From contig BSBM01000252.1 in assembly GCA_027924585.1 (NCBI GenBank), positions 8,246,001-8,310,000 of the forward strand: 64,000 bases of DNA. The letters are read 5' to 3'. Each line of letters opens with the position of its first letter. The stretch's first letter is position 1. Shown here one piece after another: positions 10,268-21,540 of this stretch. Under the pieces are notes generated by a model, which was given only the letters and a program-made list of their open reading frames with translations, was not told the origin of the DNA and did not search any database. This stretch comes from Larix kaempferi. Lineage: Eukaryota; Streptophyta; Pinopsida; Pinales; Pinaceae. A program made the translations under genes and the position numbers.

Positions 10268-13200
10268 TGTTGCCGCCTGGTTCCACACCTGGGGAAAACG
10301 CAACAGAAGTCTTCAAGCTGTTGGTGTGGCCTTGGGGGCAAGTCAGAGTCAAGTGTTGTCACTTGGGACTCGACTCCTCCGTCTAGGCTTTCCTAACGAA
10401 GCCAAGGGGGGTGGACCCTAAAAAATGAAAACAAAAAACTAAGGTGTCTAATCTAGGAGTTAGAAAAATATTTTTGATAACCAAAACAAAGCAGCATATA
10501 CCTTGTAAGGCAAAGCAATCAATCATCAATACATCATTTGCTCTCATTCATTATCATAATCATTCATTTGCATCATTTGTCAATGAAATAACATTAATAT
10601 AGACCAGTGCTTTGTGATGGAGTCAAATAAATGCATGAGCAGAAAAAGTAAATGTAGTGCACGTGTTCTTGGTTTATTTTAAAGTTAATGTGAAGGTGAT
10701 CTTTTTATTATGGTTGGTTGGTTCCCAATATACGCGAAGGCATGGGGGAACATGTCCGGAATTTTGATGTGTGGCTTCCCTATCTGGCTTGGGCTGAATC
10801 GGAGTCTCGAGGAGGTGTTTAGATGCTGTACCAACGAGGGCAAGCCTAACGGTTTCCAAGAGGTCACTACTCAGTTTTGTCCCAAGCCTTCTGAGAAATT
10901 TCCCCATGACAACAAAATGTTCGTGATGTGCCAGATTTTCACATAAAGGGTTTTTTATTTGGGGCGGTGTTAGCTCCTATTACTAGTCATCTCCCCCTTT
11001 CTGATGTGTACCAACTGGATCAGACTAAGCTGCAAGTCGGCCACAGAGCATACGGAAGAAGACCTTGGTATTTTTTAGAAAATTTTATTGAACCAAAATT
11101 TTATCTTTTTTAAACCCCAGGAGTCTCTTTTCAGGCACGTACTCGGGCAAGCCCTTATATAGAAACCCTACTTCAGGAAAGCAAGGGGGGGCGTTTTTGA
11201 GTTTGTAAAAAAAAATGGTAAAACTACGTTTTGAGTGAACGTGTGGCCCGCTAGTGGAACGAACCAACAAGGTTGATTTTAACCCTAGTTAGTTTTATTA
11301 AATGCCGAAAATAAAAGAAGTAAACTACTCTAAAAAATCACACCATGAAAAAAGACGACACAGGCCACCCTTGGGGGGATGGGGTGTGGGTGCTGGCTAG
11401 CCCACTTGCTCTCGTTTAATAATCTTTTACAATGATTATAGAAGTTCCCCAGTCTACTTAAAGTGACTTGGTGGCTTACAATTTTGAGGGAAAATTAATT
11501 GGTTTTACAAAAAATATTAATTTCGGTCCTCCGGATTGCCTGGATCCTTGAAATTTCGGCAGCACCTCCTCCTACCTGTTCGTACTTTGCTGCAAACCAG
11601 CAAGCAATTATTAGTATAAGATGCCCAAAAACACTTTAAGAGTGTCTTTGGAACACCTCCAAAAAAAACTCAAAAATTTCTAAGTGAAAATCTAAGTAAA
11701 AATGCAAAAAAAAAAAACCAAGTAAGACAAGCAGTGAGGCTTGTTCACTTGGGATCTTTGCGAGCTTTATGAGCTGCAAATTTTTAGCTCTTATAACAAC
11801 CAAATATACCTTAAAAATCAGGACTAACACTACTCAACAAAACTTTGAAAAATTTAACAATTCTTTGCAAGTCTTGAAAAAGTATGATGCTAAATGAAGG
11901 AAGAAATCTAACAGTCAAAGATATGAGCTTTGTAATAGTCTAAACCAAACCTTCATGAAGTGATTTCTGATCTATTTAAAATATGGACATGACAATATGA
12001 ATCAGAAATATTTCCAAAAAAAAGTAACCAGTTAACCAAAGTAAATTTTTTGTTTATAAAGGAGAGAGAGAAAATGAGCCAAATTTTGTTTGAAATCCGA
12101 AGCTTTGGAGTAATATTTGTGGTGTTCCGAGGGACTGCATCTACAAACAAAGATTAGAGAGGAGGAAACAAACAAGATCCACCTACTCCAGTTGAAATAA
12201 CCTGCACATTACACACTTTGCAAACAAAGATCAAGTGTATAAATATATCTGAAAAAGAAATCAATGCTGAACACTCATAAACAAATGAAACATACAGGCA
12301 TGATTTTCTTTTGCAAACATATAACAATGGACTAGACAATAAACAAATTGAAACTAGTCTATCTCATAAATTAATACTAATCTTTCCAATGAGTACAGTT
12401 GATACTATTGAATATCAAAACTTATGCACAGGTTACCTCCATCATACAAGCCCAAAATGTTTCATCCACTCACACAATGCACACCACATATCTGACCTCC
12501 AAAGTCTTCTTTATTCATACAAGAAAAATATTACAATCATAAGTCTCATGCTCCCAATTCCAACTCTCTGGAGAGCAATGGAGACAAAGCTTGAATTTAT
12601 AGAGAGATGGCCAAGGAAGGGCGTGAATGCATGAAGGGATGAGTGGCACGATTTAGGGAGTGGATGGGGCTGCTCCCACCACTGAAATAGCTGCTCCATA
12701 ACAGCACCAAATCTGCTGCTCACTCCTCAATTCGTGGTTGTCCACTCTCATAAGTGCACCCAAGCTAAGTGGGGAAATGCGCCCAAGTCAAGTGGGGACA
12801 CATTCCTATCATTTGGGGCTGCCAACTCCCTTACAAAACAGCTAACAATGCTCCCTAAAAGGTGCTGGTCGAAATCAGACCACTAATCACTCAAAAACTT
12901 TTTTATTTTTTTAAAGTCATTTTGCCAATTTTCAAATTTTTATGAATTTTTTGGGTTTTTTTTGGGTTTTTTGGATTTTTGTGGAAAAATAATCACCCAA
13001 ACATTAGAAAGAGTGGGTTTAGGGGGTGCTCTGAGTTAGAAAACGAGCACCCCTAAGGCAAAAAAGACCTCCAGATGCCACTTCCAGGTCATTTACAAAT
13101 TTCTTAATTGAACCATAAAAAAATGGCCCAATTTACGGAAAAAACAAACTTGCCGAAAATTAAAAAACAACCTAGGGGGACTTAGCACATGTCCATATGA

Positions 13201-13601
13201 CTCAAAAACAATGCCTAGCATGTTCATATACATTGACCCATAGAATTTAACAACCCCCTAAGTCCCGTTAGCCTCCTCAGGCATTCCGGCTTTGGAGGAG
13301 CAGGAGAAAAAGCCAAAAATTATGTTATGCACTAATGCAAGACATAATAACTAGGTGAAAAAACTCCTTGGAATACCTGACTTACCCAAAAATTCCTAGG
13401 GAACCAAGTCTTTTACAAAACACCATGCTTGTACGTTTTATTACAAACCCCGCAGGGCCATGGACATGTGGAAAAAGTTTAGAAAAAACGGGAGCCTTAA
13501 AAAGGCCAGCTGGATATCAAATCACCAAAAATGAACATGTATCATGTTCCACTCTGCCCGCTCGCTTGATAATCCAACCAAGTACAACTTAGTTGGCAAC
13601 A
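10268..13601 (-). repeat. Gypsy-1 3' LTR (3334 bp)
   Basis: Near-identical to 21541-24903. It begins TGTTGCCGCCTGG and ends TTAGTTGGCAACA in plus-strand reading. Several small reading frames occur at equivalent positions in both copies, but none has recognisable protein features. An LTR over 3 kb is long for plant gypsy elements. Confidence 0.95.
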
Positions 13602-13620
13602 TCTGGCTCCAACTGCGGGA
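13602..13620 (-). promoter_or_regulatory. Conserved motif next to Gypsy-1 3' LTR
   Basis: On the minus strand, TCCCGCAGTTGGAGCCAGA abuts the 3' LTR where the polypurine tract that primes plus-strand synthesis is expected. It is not purine-only. The same 19 bases with one change occur at the matching place in Gypsy-2 (40070-40088), although the LTRs of the two elements are unrelated by eye. The role is inferred. Confidence 0.6.
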
Positions 13621-13855
13621 CGTGTGCTCGATATGATTCTCTCAATCAAAGAGAGTATGCGAGATTCCAAGAATCTCTGGTTCCTGCCATAAAATTAAAA
13701 TGTATCAATCCCACATCTTTTGCCAAATGAAACATAAGTTGCAACATTTATTTCAAACTAAAACTAAAGCAAGCAAATGAAACTAATATACATCAATAAT
13801 ATACAGAACATAATGTATAAAAATGCAAGGCAAAGGTTTAGAGATGGCCCTGCTA
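13621..13855. other. Gypsy-1 3' untranslated interval
   Basis: A short non-coding stretch between the pol stop codon and the motif beside the 3' LTR. Nothing recognisable. Confidence 0.6.
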
Positions 13856-16800
13856 TCAATCTGCCCCCGTGGGCATTAGGGAATCTTCTTTGAAGAACAA
13901 CTTGAGATGTTGTCCATTGACTGGGAGAGTCAATATTTCTCCATCCATAGTGCAAAGGAAGAAATAATTAACCCCTGCTGGTTCAAATATAACATATGGT
14001 CCCAACCATAGGCTATCAAACTTTCCATGCTTCCCTGGCTTATCCCTTCGCTTGTCCCATAAAAGAACCCAATCCCCTGGCTGGAAATCTTTTGGCTTAG
14101 CTGACCTGTCAAAAGTTCTTTTAACCCTATCCTGATTTCTGATACTTTGGTCTAAGGCCTTTCTTCTAGTTTCATCCAATTTCATAATTTGCTCAATTCT
14201 ATTCTGCATACCATCATCATTTGAATCATAATCATGCAACATCTGATATACCGGCAATTGAATATGAATGGGAACAGAAACTTCCAAACCATAAACCAAC
14301 TGGAAAGGGGTTTTCCCAGTAGCACATTTCTGTGTTATTCTGTCAGCCCATATAGCAAATTTTATCTTAGAATCCCAAGACCTCTTGTTATCCCCAACAG
14401 TTTTCTTTAAAATGTTCATTAAGGTCTTGTTGGTTGATTCAGCCAATCCATTTCCTTGGGGATAATAGTTGGATGAGTGGGAAAGGATTATACCATATTT
14501 GAAGCAAAATGCTGAAAAGGCCATGGAACTAAAACTAGGACCATTGTCAATTGTTATCTTGGATGGCACCCCAAATCTAGTTATGATATGATTTTCAAGA
14601 AAGTCCATAACTACTTTATCAGTGGCATACTTAGTAGGGATTGCTTCCACCCACTTGGTGAAATAATCGGTGGCAGTTAGGATCCAGGTATAACCATTGC
14701 TTGAGTTTTCCTTAAACTGACCGATAAAATCAAGACCCCATTGTTGGAAAGGAGCTTGAACAACTACTGGCTCAAGAGGTAAAGTTGCCAACTTCTGTTT
14801 CCCAGTGAACAACTGACATTGGGGACAAGATCTGACAAACTTATGCACATCAGTAAACAAAGTGGGCCAATAGTAACCCGATCTAAGGATCTTGTGGGCT
14901 GTGGTGTCTACTGCATAATGCCCACCACAAAATCCAGTATGAAACTCAACCAGAAGTTTTTTGGAATTTGGTTCATCAACACATCTAAGAACTAAGCCAT
15001 CAAGATTTCTCCAACCTAATCCATTTTGAGTTATGCAATACTTAGTGGCTTTAAGTCTTAGAGACCTTCTTTTGTGACCAACAAGATGTTCAGGACATGT
15101 AAAATTGTTAAGAAGGTAAATAATGTCGGAATACCATTGTGTTTGACTTAATCTTTGAAGTTCTTCAGATATGACAGGTGCTGACTCATTATTTTGACAA
15201 ATCATTCCTACAACTTTCTCATTGCTTTCCGTCATCATGCGTGCAAGACCTTGTCCTTTGATTAACTTGTTAGGTTTTATCTCCAAGTCATACTCTTGTA
15301 TTTTGTACACCCATTTTCCCTTTATACCAAGGCAATCCTGTTGAGCTAATATATCTTTAACAGCGGTATGAGGAACATAACCCACAACCTTGGAATACCC
15401 AATATATATTCTGAAATGTTTCAAAGACTTAACAAGGGCATAAGCTTGTTTCTCCATTATAGTATATTTAAGCTCCGAATTTTGTAAAGCTTTACTAAAG
15501 AATGCTATGGGTTGTTCTTGGCCTTGGTCATTTTTCTGAAGTAAAACTCCAGCAATAGTATGCTCAGAAGCAAAGGAAAAGATTTGGAATTCTTTTGAAT
15601 AATCAGGGCTTATCAACACAGGGGCTCTAGATATGGCATCCTTGACACCTGCAAAAGCTTCTCTTCCTTGCTTACTCCATTCAAACTTAGTATCTTTTTT
15701 AAGTAAGAGTTGTAGAGGCTTCATTAGCTCAGCTAGATTTGGAATAAATCTTCTAATGAAATTAATTTGGCCATTGAAGGATTGGAGAGCTTTGACATTG
15801 GTAGGGATAGGAACTTTTTTAATGGCCTCAACTCTTTCAGGATCAACCTTTACACCATCCTTAGTGATAACATGTTCCAATATTTTACCCTCATCAACAA
15901 AAAGCACAAACTTAGCAGGATTTAAAGATATGCCATACTTTCTGCATCTCTCAAAAATCTTTCTAAGATGGCCAACATGATCTGATCTTTCCTTAGAATA
16001 TACTGTTAGATCGTCCTGATATATTTCAATAATTTTACCAATCAACCCATTAAAAGCAACATCCATAGCACGTTGAAAGGTAGCACTAGCATTAGTAAGA
16101 CCAAAAGGCATTCTAAGGTACATGAAAGTGCCCCAAGGTGTAGTAAAAGTAGTTTTATGTTGATCTTCCTTGCTTCCTAGCACCTGGTTATATCCAAAAA
16201 ATCCATCAAGAAAAGACATCATACCTGATCCAGTTACCTTCTGAAGTAAAGTGTCCATGCTTGGCAAAGGATAATTATCTTTTAGGCATGCCCAGTTCAA
16301 GTTTCGGAAGTCAATACACAATCTGATATCCCCATTCTTTTTTCTAACAACCACCAAGTTAGAACACCAAGTAGAGTGTCTTGTTGGAGCAATGATGCCT
16401 GCTGCCAACATCTTTTGAAGTTCTTTGTAAACCATAGGGGCCAACTTGGGATTTATTCGCCTCAGTTTTTGGTGAAAAGGCTTGATACCTGGTTTAAAAG
16501 GGATTGTATGTTGAAAAATATCCTCACGATAAGCTTTAAGTTCATCATAGCTGAAAGCAAATATATCCCTATATTCATAGATCAAGTCAATCGAGGCTTT
16601 TCTTTCTTCTTGAGATATTCCTTTTCCAATTTTTATCATTTTTGGTTCTTTTTCAGTTCCTATGTTTATTTCAATAAACTCCCCTGGTTTTATTGAACTC
16701 TTTTTCTTTTTATGGCCATCTTGTCTGTCAAAAAGCTTCTCTAACTGGGTGATGCTTTTGGAAATTTTGTTCCTCGGCTGATCCTCTTCCTCTGGATACT

Positions 16801-17068
16801 CTTTCCCTTCTTCCTTATAGGTGATTTGACAATCAGAAAATTCTTGAAGATTATGGATGAAGTTGAGAATTTGCTTGTCACTGTCAAACACTTGCCAATG
16901 ATCTACATTGTCAGGGATTAAAGGTCTAAAGTTGATTTCAAATTTCCCATTCCCCTTTAATAATTCCTCAGTTGGTTGAAGTGTAGAAGCTGCCACAGCT
17001 AGTTGATCTGCCTCAGTGTTTTCTTCTCTAGGAATTGCCATGATATTTAAAGCATCAAACCATTCCAT
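13856..17068 (-). CDS. Gypsy-1 pol: RT, degenerate RNase H, integrase
   Basis: A 1070-codon uninterrupted frame that copies and integrates the element. Residues 1-30 complete the archaeal-type RNase H begun upstream (PREENTEADQLAVAAS gives its last Asp). Reverse transcriptase occupies about 215-395, with LCIDFRNLN and the active-site YQDD near 350. An RNase H fold follows near 505-620. Its usual first Asp (DAS) reads SFASE, the catalytic Glu position reads MEKQAYALV, and the third acidic site is also absent, so it is probably inactive. Integrase has an HHCC finger near 709-745 and a D,D-35-E core (DFIGQF, TIDNG, LAESTNK). A C-terminal GPY-like stretch (WLGPYVIFEP) lies near 1030. The frame is in phase with the gag ORF, separated by one TAG. 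Confidence 0.9.
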   Translation of the reverse strand: MEWFDALNIMAIPREENTEADQLAVAASTLQPTEELLKGNGKFEINFRPLIPDNVDHWQVFDSDKQILNFIHNLQEFSDCQITYKEEGKEYPEEEDQPRNKISKSITQLEKLFDRQDGHKKKKSSIKPGEFIEINIGTEKEPKMIKIGKGISQEERKASIDLIYEYRDIFAFSYDELKAYREDIFQHTIPFKPGIKPFHQKLRRINPKLAPMVYKELQKMLAAGIIAPTRHSTWCSNLVVVRKKNGDIRLCIDFRNLNWACLKDNYPLPSMDTLLQKVTGSGMMSFLDGFFGYNQVLGSKEDQHKTTFTTPWGTFMYLRMPFGLTNASATFQRAMDVAFNGLIGKIIEIYQDDLTVYSKERSDHVGHLRKIFERCRKYGISLNPAKFVLFVDEGKILEHVITKDGVKVDPERVEAIKKVPIPTNVKALQSFNGQINFIRRFIPNLAELMKPLQLLLKKDTKFEWSKQGREAFAGVKDAISRAPVLISPDYSKEFQIFSFASEHTIAGVLLQKNDQGQEQPIAFFSKALQNSELKYTIMEKQAYALVKSLKHFRIYIGYSKVVGYVPHTAVKDILAQQDCLGIKGKWVYKIQEYDLEIKPNKLIKGQGLARMMTESNEKVVGMICQNNESAPVISEELQRLSQTQWYSDIIYLLNNFTCPEHLVGHKRRSLRLKATKYCITQNGLGWRNLDGLVLRCVDEPNSKKLLVEFHTGFCGGHYAVDTTAHKILRSGYYWPTLFTDVHKFVRSCPQCQLFTGKQKLATLPLEPVVVQAPFQQWGLDFIGQFKENSSNGYTWILTATDYFTKWVEAIPTKYATDKVVMDFLENHIITRFGVPSKITIDNGPSFSSMAFSAFCFKYGIILSHSSNYYPQGNGLAESTNKTLMNILKKTVGDNKRSWDSKIKFAIWADRITQKCATGKTPFQLVYGLEVSVPIHIQLPVYQMLHDYDSNDDGMQNRIEQIMKLDETRRKALDQSIRNQDRVKRTFDRSAKPKDFQPGDWVLLWDKRRDKPGKHGKFDSLWLGPYVIFEPAGVNYFFLCTMDGEILTLPVNGQHLKLFFKEDSLMPTGAD

Positions 17069-17074
17069 AGTATC

Positions 17075-19588
17075 CTAGACAACATTTCTATATTGTTTCA
17101 ACCTTCGACTTTTGCAAGCAAATATGTTTTTAACTTGGGCAACGACTAAATCAGAATCACCTTTAATAGATAAAATTTTAATCCCCATATCTTTGGCGAT
17201 TTCTAACCCTTGCAAAAGGGCTTCATATTCAGCCACATTATTTGATGCATCAAAATCAAGTCTGAAAGCAAATTTGAAAGTTTGCTTAGAAGGAGAAGTT
17301 ATGACAATTCCAGCTCCTTTTCCGTATCTTGAAGATGCCCCATCAAAACTCATCCTCCATACCTTATCTTTCTTTTCATCTTTCATGGATACTTCTTTAA
17401 AAGGTGCTATGAAATTTGATAAGATAGCATAGTTTCCAAAGTTGTCTGTTTGATGCACAAATTCATTAGCTAGATTCTGTGGGTCTTCAACATGGAGTTT
17501 TCTAGCTTGTTCATTGTATAACTTAACCGTTGTATGTTCTGATGCAGGGATAGTAGCATATGACCAATCCATCCTTATGTCTCCCCCTAAAGATGCAGCC
17601 CACTTTCTGGATAAAAGCATTCCCCAATTGTCTGGCACATCAATAACTACGACATCCATGGTTAAATGGACATCAGGATACTTGGCCAACCTAACAGGTA
17701 GATTTATAATTATACCAATAGTATCAACTTCCCTCGAATCCATGGCACACACATTGTGATAGGGTCTAGTTGTTTTTAAACCCAATTGATCCATAACCCT
17801 TTTGGTCATAACGTTTGAAGAAGCACCAGAATCCAACATGCAATTGTGCACAAGCATATTATTGACAAGCAAGGAGACATAGAAGGGAGGGTGGTCTTCC
17901 TTATGAGGATTCACGCTATGCAAAATAATTGGGTCATCTTTATGATTGACTATGTTTTGAAGCTTAGGTTCTTCTCTAGTCTGGCTAAGATTCACTCTCT
18001 CTGAGTCCATAGGAGTTTTTCCCTTTTCTTGTTGAGGATGATCTATCACTTTCATAAGATTTTCTTTTAAGCTTGGGACTTTGATAAGGTCAGTAACAAG
18101 AACAGGAATCTTTGCAGAAGATAACCATTGAGCCAAATCGACATGAAGATTTTCAGAGTTGGGAGAAGGTGTTACCTTAGGAATATTCTGATTCGAGTTT
18201 GATGTTCCAATATTGTCCTTTCTTTGATATGTTAAACCTTTGAACTTTGAAATCTCAAGAATTTTCTCTGGTGGAGGCATCTCATCAAATCTAAGGGTAG
18301 CTTTATCTTTCAAGTCCTGGCTGTAATATCTAGCTTGTTCCCAAGTTTCTTTGGAGACAGGGTGAGTTTGACCCACAACATTGATATATTCAGACTGGTT
18401 CTTAGGCTCGCTTGCTAATCTAACACTGCTACTGGCTTCTGACGAATTTTGTTCCATTGACCATTTAAATATAGCACAAGTAGACTCCTCATGGAAACTA
18501 TCACATGCCCTACAAAAAGGAGGAATTTCTTCTGAAAGAGCATTTACAATTTCCAAAGGATTTGGGGTCCTCTGATCTTGAAAGGGAACTTTTCTCTGAA
18601 ATTGAGGCCTAGGAGCATACTGGGGCTTAGGCACATACTGGCTTGAGACTTGGTGGTTTTGAGATCTTTCAATGGAGATCAACCTGTTCTGTATGGCGGT
18701 CATGTTGGAAGCTTGATTTGAAACAACTTCTTTTAAGAGTTGAGTGATTTCTTTCAAAGGTTCCTTTGAAGGATCCTTGATCTCAGTGTTAATGGTTTTT
18801 TCTTTACTCTCATTTTGCTTCATAGGAACATTGGCCCTTGTGAAACCAGGAAGATGAGAATTGCCACAATTTAGCATGTTCTTATCAATTTTCTTGGCCA
18901 ATTCCATGGCCTTCTTTAGATCGGCAGGTTCCTTATCACTCAATTGATATTTCAACTCTTTGCTAAAAGCTTCCATGTAGTAAATGAGGATGGAATTATC
19001 AGGTAGCTTGATATCAGCATGAAGTCTACCCACAATTTCATTGATTTTTTTGTTAAATTCTTCCATTGTCTCATTTTCACTTTTCTTAGTATTGGTCAAG
19101 GCATCTAGAAGGTAGCGGTCTTCTTTGATGTCCCCCCATTTGGCCAGGAAACCAGTTTCAATTTCTTTATAGGTTTTGTACTTGTCAGCTTCCAACTTGT
19201 TAAACCATTCATAAGCATCTTCTTCCAAAGATAGAGCAAACAACTTCATTTTTACATCTTCATGCTTGGCACCCAAGCACCACTTGTCAAAACAATGGCA
19301 AAATTGAGTTATATGGGATTTAGCACTAATAGCATTATTTCCTTGAAAATATGGCAACTTGTCAATAGCTTTTTCAGGAATATCATGAGGGTAACCAACT
19401 ATAGCAGTAAAATCATAAGGACCAAACTCAACCATTTCAACAAGAGGACTATTCAAATTATTTTCTGTGAATAAAAGGTGAATATCAGAAATTGACTGAG
19501 AACCAAGATCCTCAAGGGTTTTTCGAGAAGATAGCTTGCTTTTCCTTCTATGATAGACCTTTTCATGCTTAGGAAAGAACTGAAGCAA
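17075..19588 (-). CDS. Gypsy-1 gag, aspartic protease and start of aRNH
   Basis: An 837-codon frame. A retrotransposon gag (capsid) domain lies around residues 75-235 (WFNKLEADKYKT, FLAKWGDIKEDRYL). A knuckle-like CRACDSFHEESTC near 361 spaces as C-x2-C-x3-H-x4-C, one residue short of the usual CCHC. Retropepsin has its active site MLDSGASSN near 583. An archaeal-type RNase H begins near 750 (SFDGASS, AEYEALLQGL, KGDSDLV). The frame stops at TAG 17075-17077 within that RNase H and continues in phase in the next ORF. Gypsy-2 has a Trp codon (TGG) at the aligned position, so the stop is most simply a recent nonsense mutation. Programmed read-through cannot be excluded. Confidence 0.88.
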   Translation of the reverse strand: MLQFFPKHEKVYHRRKSKLSSRKTLEDLGSQSISDIHLLFTENNLNSPLVEMVEFGPYDFTAIVGYPHDIPEKAIDKLPYFQGNNAISAKSHITQFCHCFDKWCLGAKHEDVKMKLFALSLEEDAYEWFNKLEADKYKTYKEIETGFLAKWGDIKEDRYLLDALTNTKKSENETMEEFNKKINEIVGRLHADIKLPDNSILIYYMEAFSKELKYQLSDKEPADLKKAMELAKKIDKNMLNCGNSHLPGFTRANVPMKQNESKEKTINTEIKDPSKEPLKEITQLLKEVVSNQASNMTAIQNRLISIERSQNHQVSSQYVPKPQYAPRPQFQRKVPFQDQRTPNPLEIVNALSEEIPPFCRACDSFHEESTCAIFKWSMEQNSSEASSSVRLASEPKNQSEYINVVGQTHPVSKETWEQARYYSQDLKDKATLRFDEMPPPEKILEISKFKGLTYQRKDNIGTSNSNQNIPKVTPSPNSENLHVDLAQWLSSAKIPVLVTDLIKVPSLKENLMKVIDHPQQEKGKTPMDSERVNLSQTREEPKLQNIVNHKDDPIILHSVNPHKEDHPPFYVSLLVNNMLVHNCMLDSGASSNVMTKRVMDQLGLKTTRPYHNVCAMDSREVDTIGIIINLPVRLAKYPDVHLTMDVVVIDVPDNWGMLLSRKWAASLGGDIRMDWSYATIPASEHTTVKLYNEQARKLHVEDPQNLANEFVHQTDNFGNYAILSNFIAPFKEVSMKDEKKDKVWRMSFDGASSRYGKGAGIVITSPSKQTFKFAFRLDFDASNNVAEYEALLQGLEIAKDMGIKILSIKGDSDLVVAQVKNIFACKSRRLKQYRNVV

Positions 19589-21519
19589 GTTCTGAGGATT
19601 CCTTCTTGTAAAACGCCTTGGTAAATTTGTTGACAGTGGAGTCGCTAGATGTTCTTAGTCAATTTAAAAAATTCACTATATACATCAAACAAAGCAAAAA
19701 CAAAAAGGAAAATGTAATATCCCTTTTTCAAATTTTATTAAAATGCCCAATTTTCCACTTTTTTTCCCAATTTCGACCTTTGACTAGTTTTACTGTTTTG
19801 ACCTCCAAATCAACCCAAATGCTCCCAAATCTTCTGTAGGAGTGTATGAATGGTATTTAGACTTGAATATAAGGTTCAGGGATGTTTTATGGCCCTCCAA
19901 ATACTGCTGCAAACTTGATTTGTATTCTGATCAATATATGTAATTTTGACTAGTAATTTGTGCATCAAATCCCCCTCGGGTAACACTGCAAATGGCCTTC
20001 CAAATGCCTCCAAACTCCCACAAATTTATGAACAGAGGTATATAATGTGTTAAGTATGTTATTAAGGTCTCATATGCACCATTAATTGATTTTTAATACT
20101 GTTCTAACTCTCTCACATTCAACATCAAAAACCCCCAATTCGACCCTTGGGGAAATGGCACTATTTCACCTCCCAATACAACTAAACTGAGTAAAAATGC
20201 TTCAAATGCTCAAGTACAGTACATGAAACTTGTAGAAGACATCCATGGAAATATATTTATCACAAATATATCAGAGAATCATCCATACATTCGAAATCAT
20301 CATCAATACATTGGCTCACAACAAGGTAGTGGGGAAATGGCATTGTTCTTCCATTAAAAATGAGATTTATACATTTCTACTTGGAATTTCGACCTGAAAC
20401 TTTTTGGAGATGAATAACAGAGTATTTAATTCATATTACAAAAGAAATGGGGCATTAGAATCTCCCCCAAAGAGTACAATAGCTCACCAAAAACGCCCTC
20501 CCTCAAGGAGCACGAATATGCCTTCAAAACTGGAAACGGTGGAGAGAAAGTGCTGCACTAAACCAAACCATGAAACTTCCTGTAGCTGCTACCTGCAAAT
20601 AAAAACTCCATTAAAGCACCATGAAAGACCTGAGTGGCCTCTCCAAACACCAACTTGGATGGGAATCTTTCACCCTCGAAATTGGCTAAGGCAAGAAACT
20701 AGTCATCCACTAGCTCTCTCTTCACAAATGCAATTTTTCTCAAATCATCAAAAACCATTCTCATACTTGATTTCTACATTTTATAACCAACATTAGCCTT
20801 CAAGGGGTCGAAATCCTCTCAATAGATTCAATAATTTTCCATTTAGAAAATATTCCTCATTTGCCACTTGTCTCCTAGTTCCAACCTTCCATCTTCTCCC
20901 AAATTCGAATTTGAGTCTCTTTAGATTCCTCCAACTCCATGAGCGCCTTCTTGAGCCTATTTTTGGGGCTGACATGTCATAATGGTCAGGTGTAAGAAGT
21001 CAGGTCTGAATTTTGTCATAAAATGTCATAGATGCTTCATTATTGTTGTCATAAAACTAGGGAATCTAGCCCATGTGTCCACTAGTCTCCAATTTGACTC
21101 TTCCTCTCCCATGGAGGTTACTATTCCTTCCCATTTCGACCTAATATGCTCAATGCCATGTGTTATGACTTACCAACTCACCCAAGAGTGTTCACCTTCC
21201 CATGAATTCGAATTGGCAAGAGAGAGCTGCCATGTGTCATTGAAAAATCAAGCTAGTGTGGGTCCCACCACCTCCATATGTCTCCAAAACCACTTGCCAC
21301 CTAGAATTTCTCTTGAATTTATTTATTCATCATATTTATTAAATTCTTGAACCCTTCTAATGTCTAAATATCATTTATTAGTTTCCTTATTACCATCCCA
21401 CATGTGCCCATCCAACCTAGGAAACTAGTAGGATTGATGGGATTGTCTTACTATGCACTTATTTGAATGGGGACATTACAGAAAACTCAAAAGTCATATT
21501 CCGGGAATAGAAAGACTTA
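19589..21519 (-). other. Gypsy-1 5' leader
   Basis: About 1.9 kb between the primer-binding site and gag. Short frames on both strands show no known domain. Long untranslated leaders are usual in Tat-type elements. Nothing else is recognised. Confidence 0.6.
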
Positions 21520-21537
21520 TCCCCGGCAACGACGCCA
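21520..21537 (-). promoter_or_regulatory. Gypsy-1 primer-binding site (tRNA-Asp type)
   Basis: The minus strand reads TGGCGTCGTTGCCGGGGA three bases inside the right LTR. It is complementary to the 3' end of tRNA-Asp with one mismatch. This fixes the right LTR as the 5' LTR and the element as minus-strand. Confidence 0.9.
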
Positions 21538-21540
21538 AAA

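Noticed and set aside
10710-10946. A 78-codon plus-strand frame in the Gypsy-1 LTR with several Cys and Trp residues, repeated at 21983-22219
   Set aside because: It is overlapped by an equally long minus-strand frame; no family resemblance, and its repetition is due to LTR duplication.
12311-12634. A 107-codon plus-strand frame in the Gypsy-1 3' LTR, almost identical at 23584-23907
   Set aside because: Conservation simply reflects the two LTRs being copies of each other. It has no recognisable domain and runs antisense to the element.
13602-13620. Treating the motif beside the left LTR of Gypsy-1 as its primer-binding site, making it a plus-strand element
   Set aside because: All coding frames are on the minus strand and a near-perfect tRNA-Asp site lies beside the right LTR.
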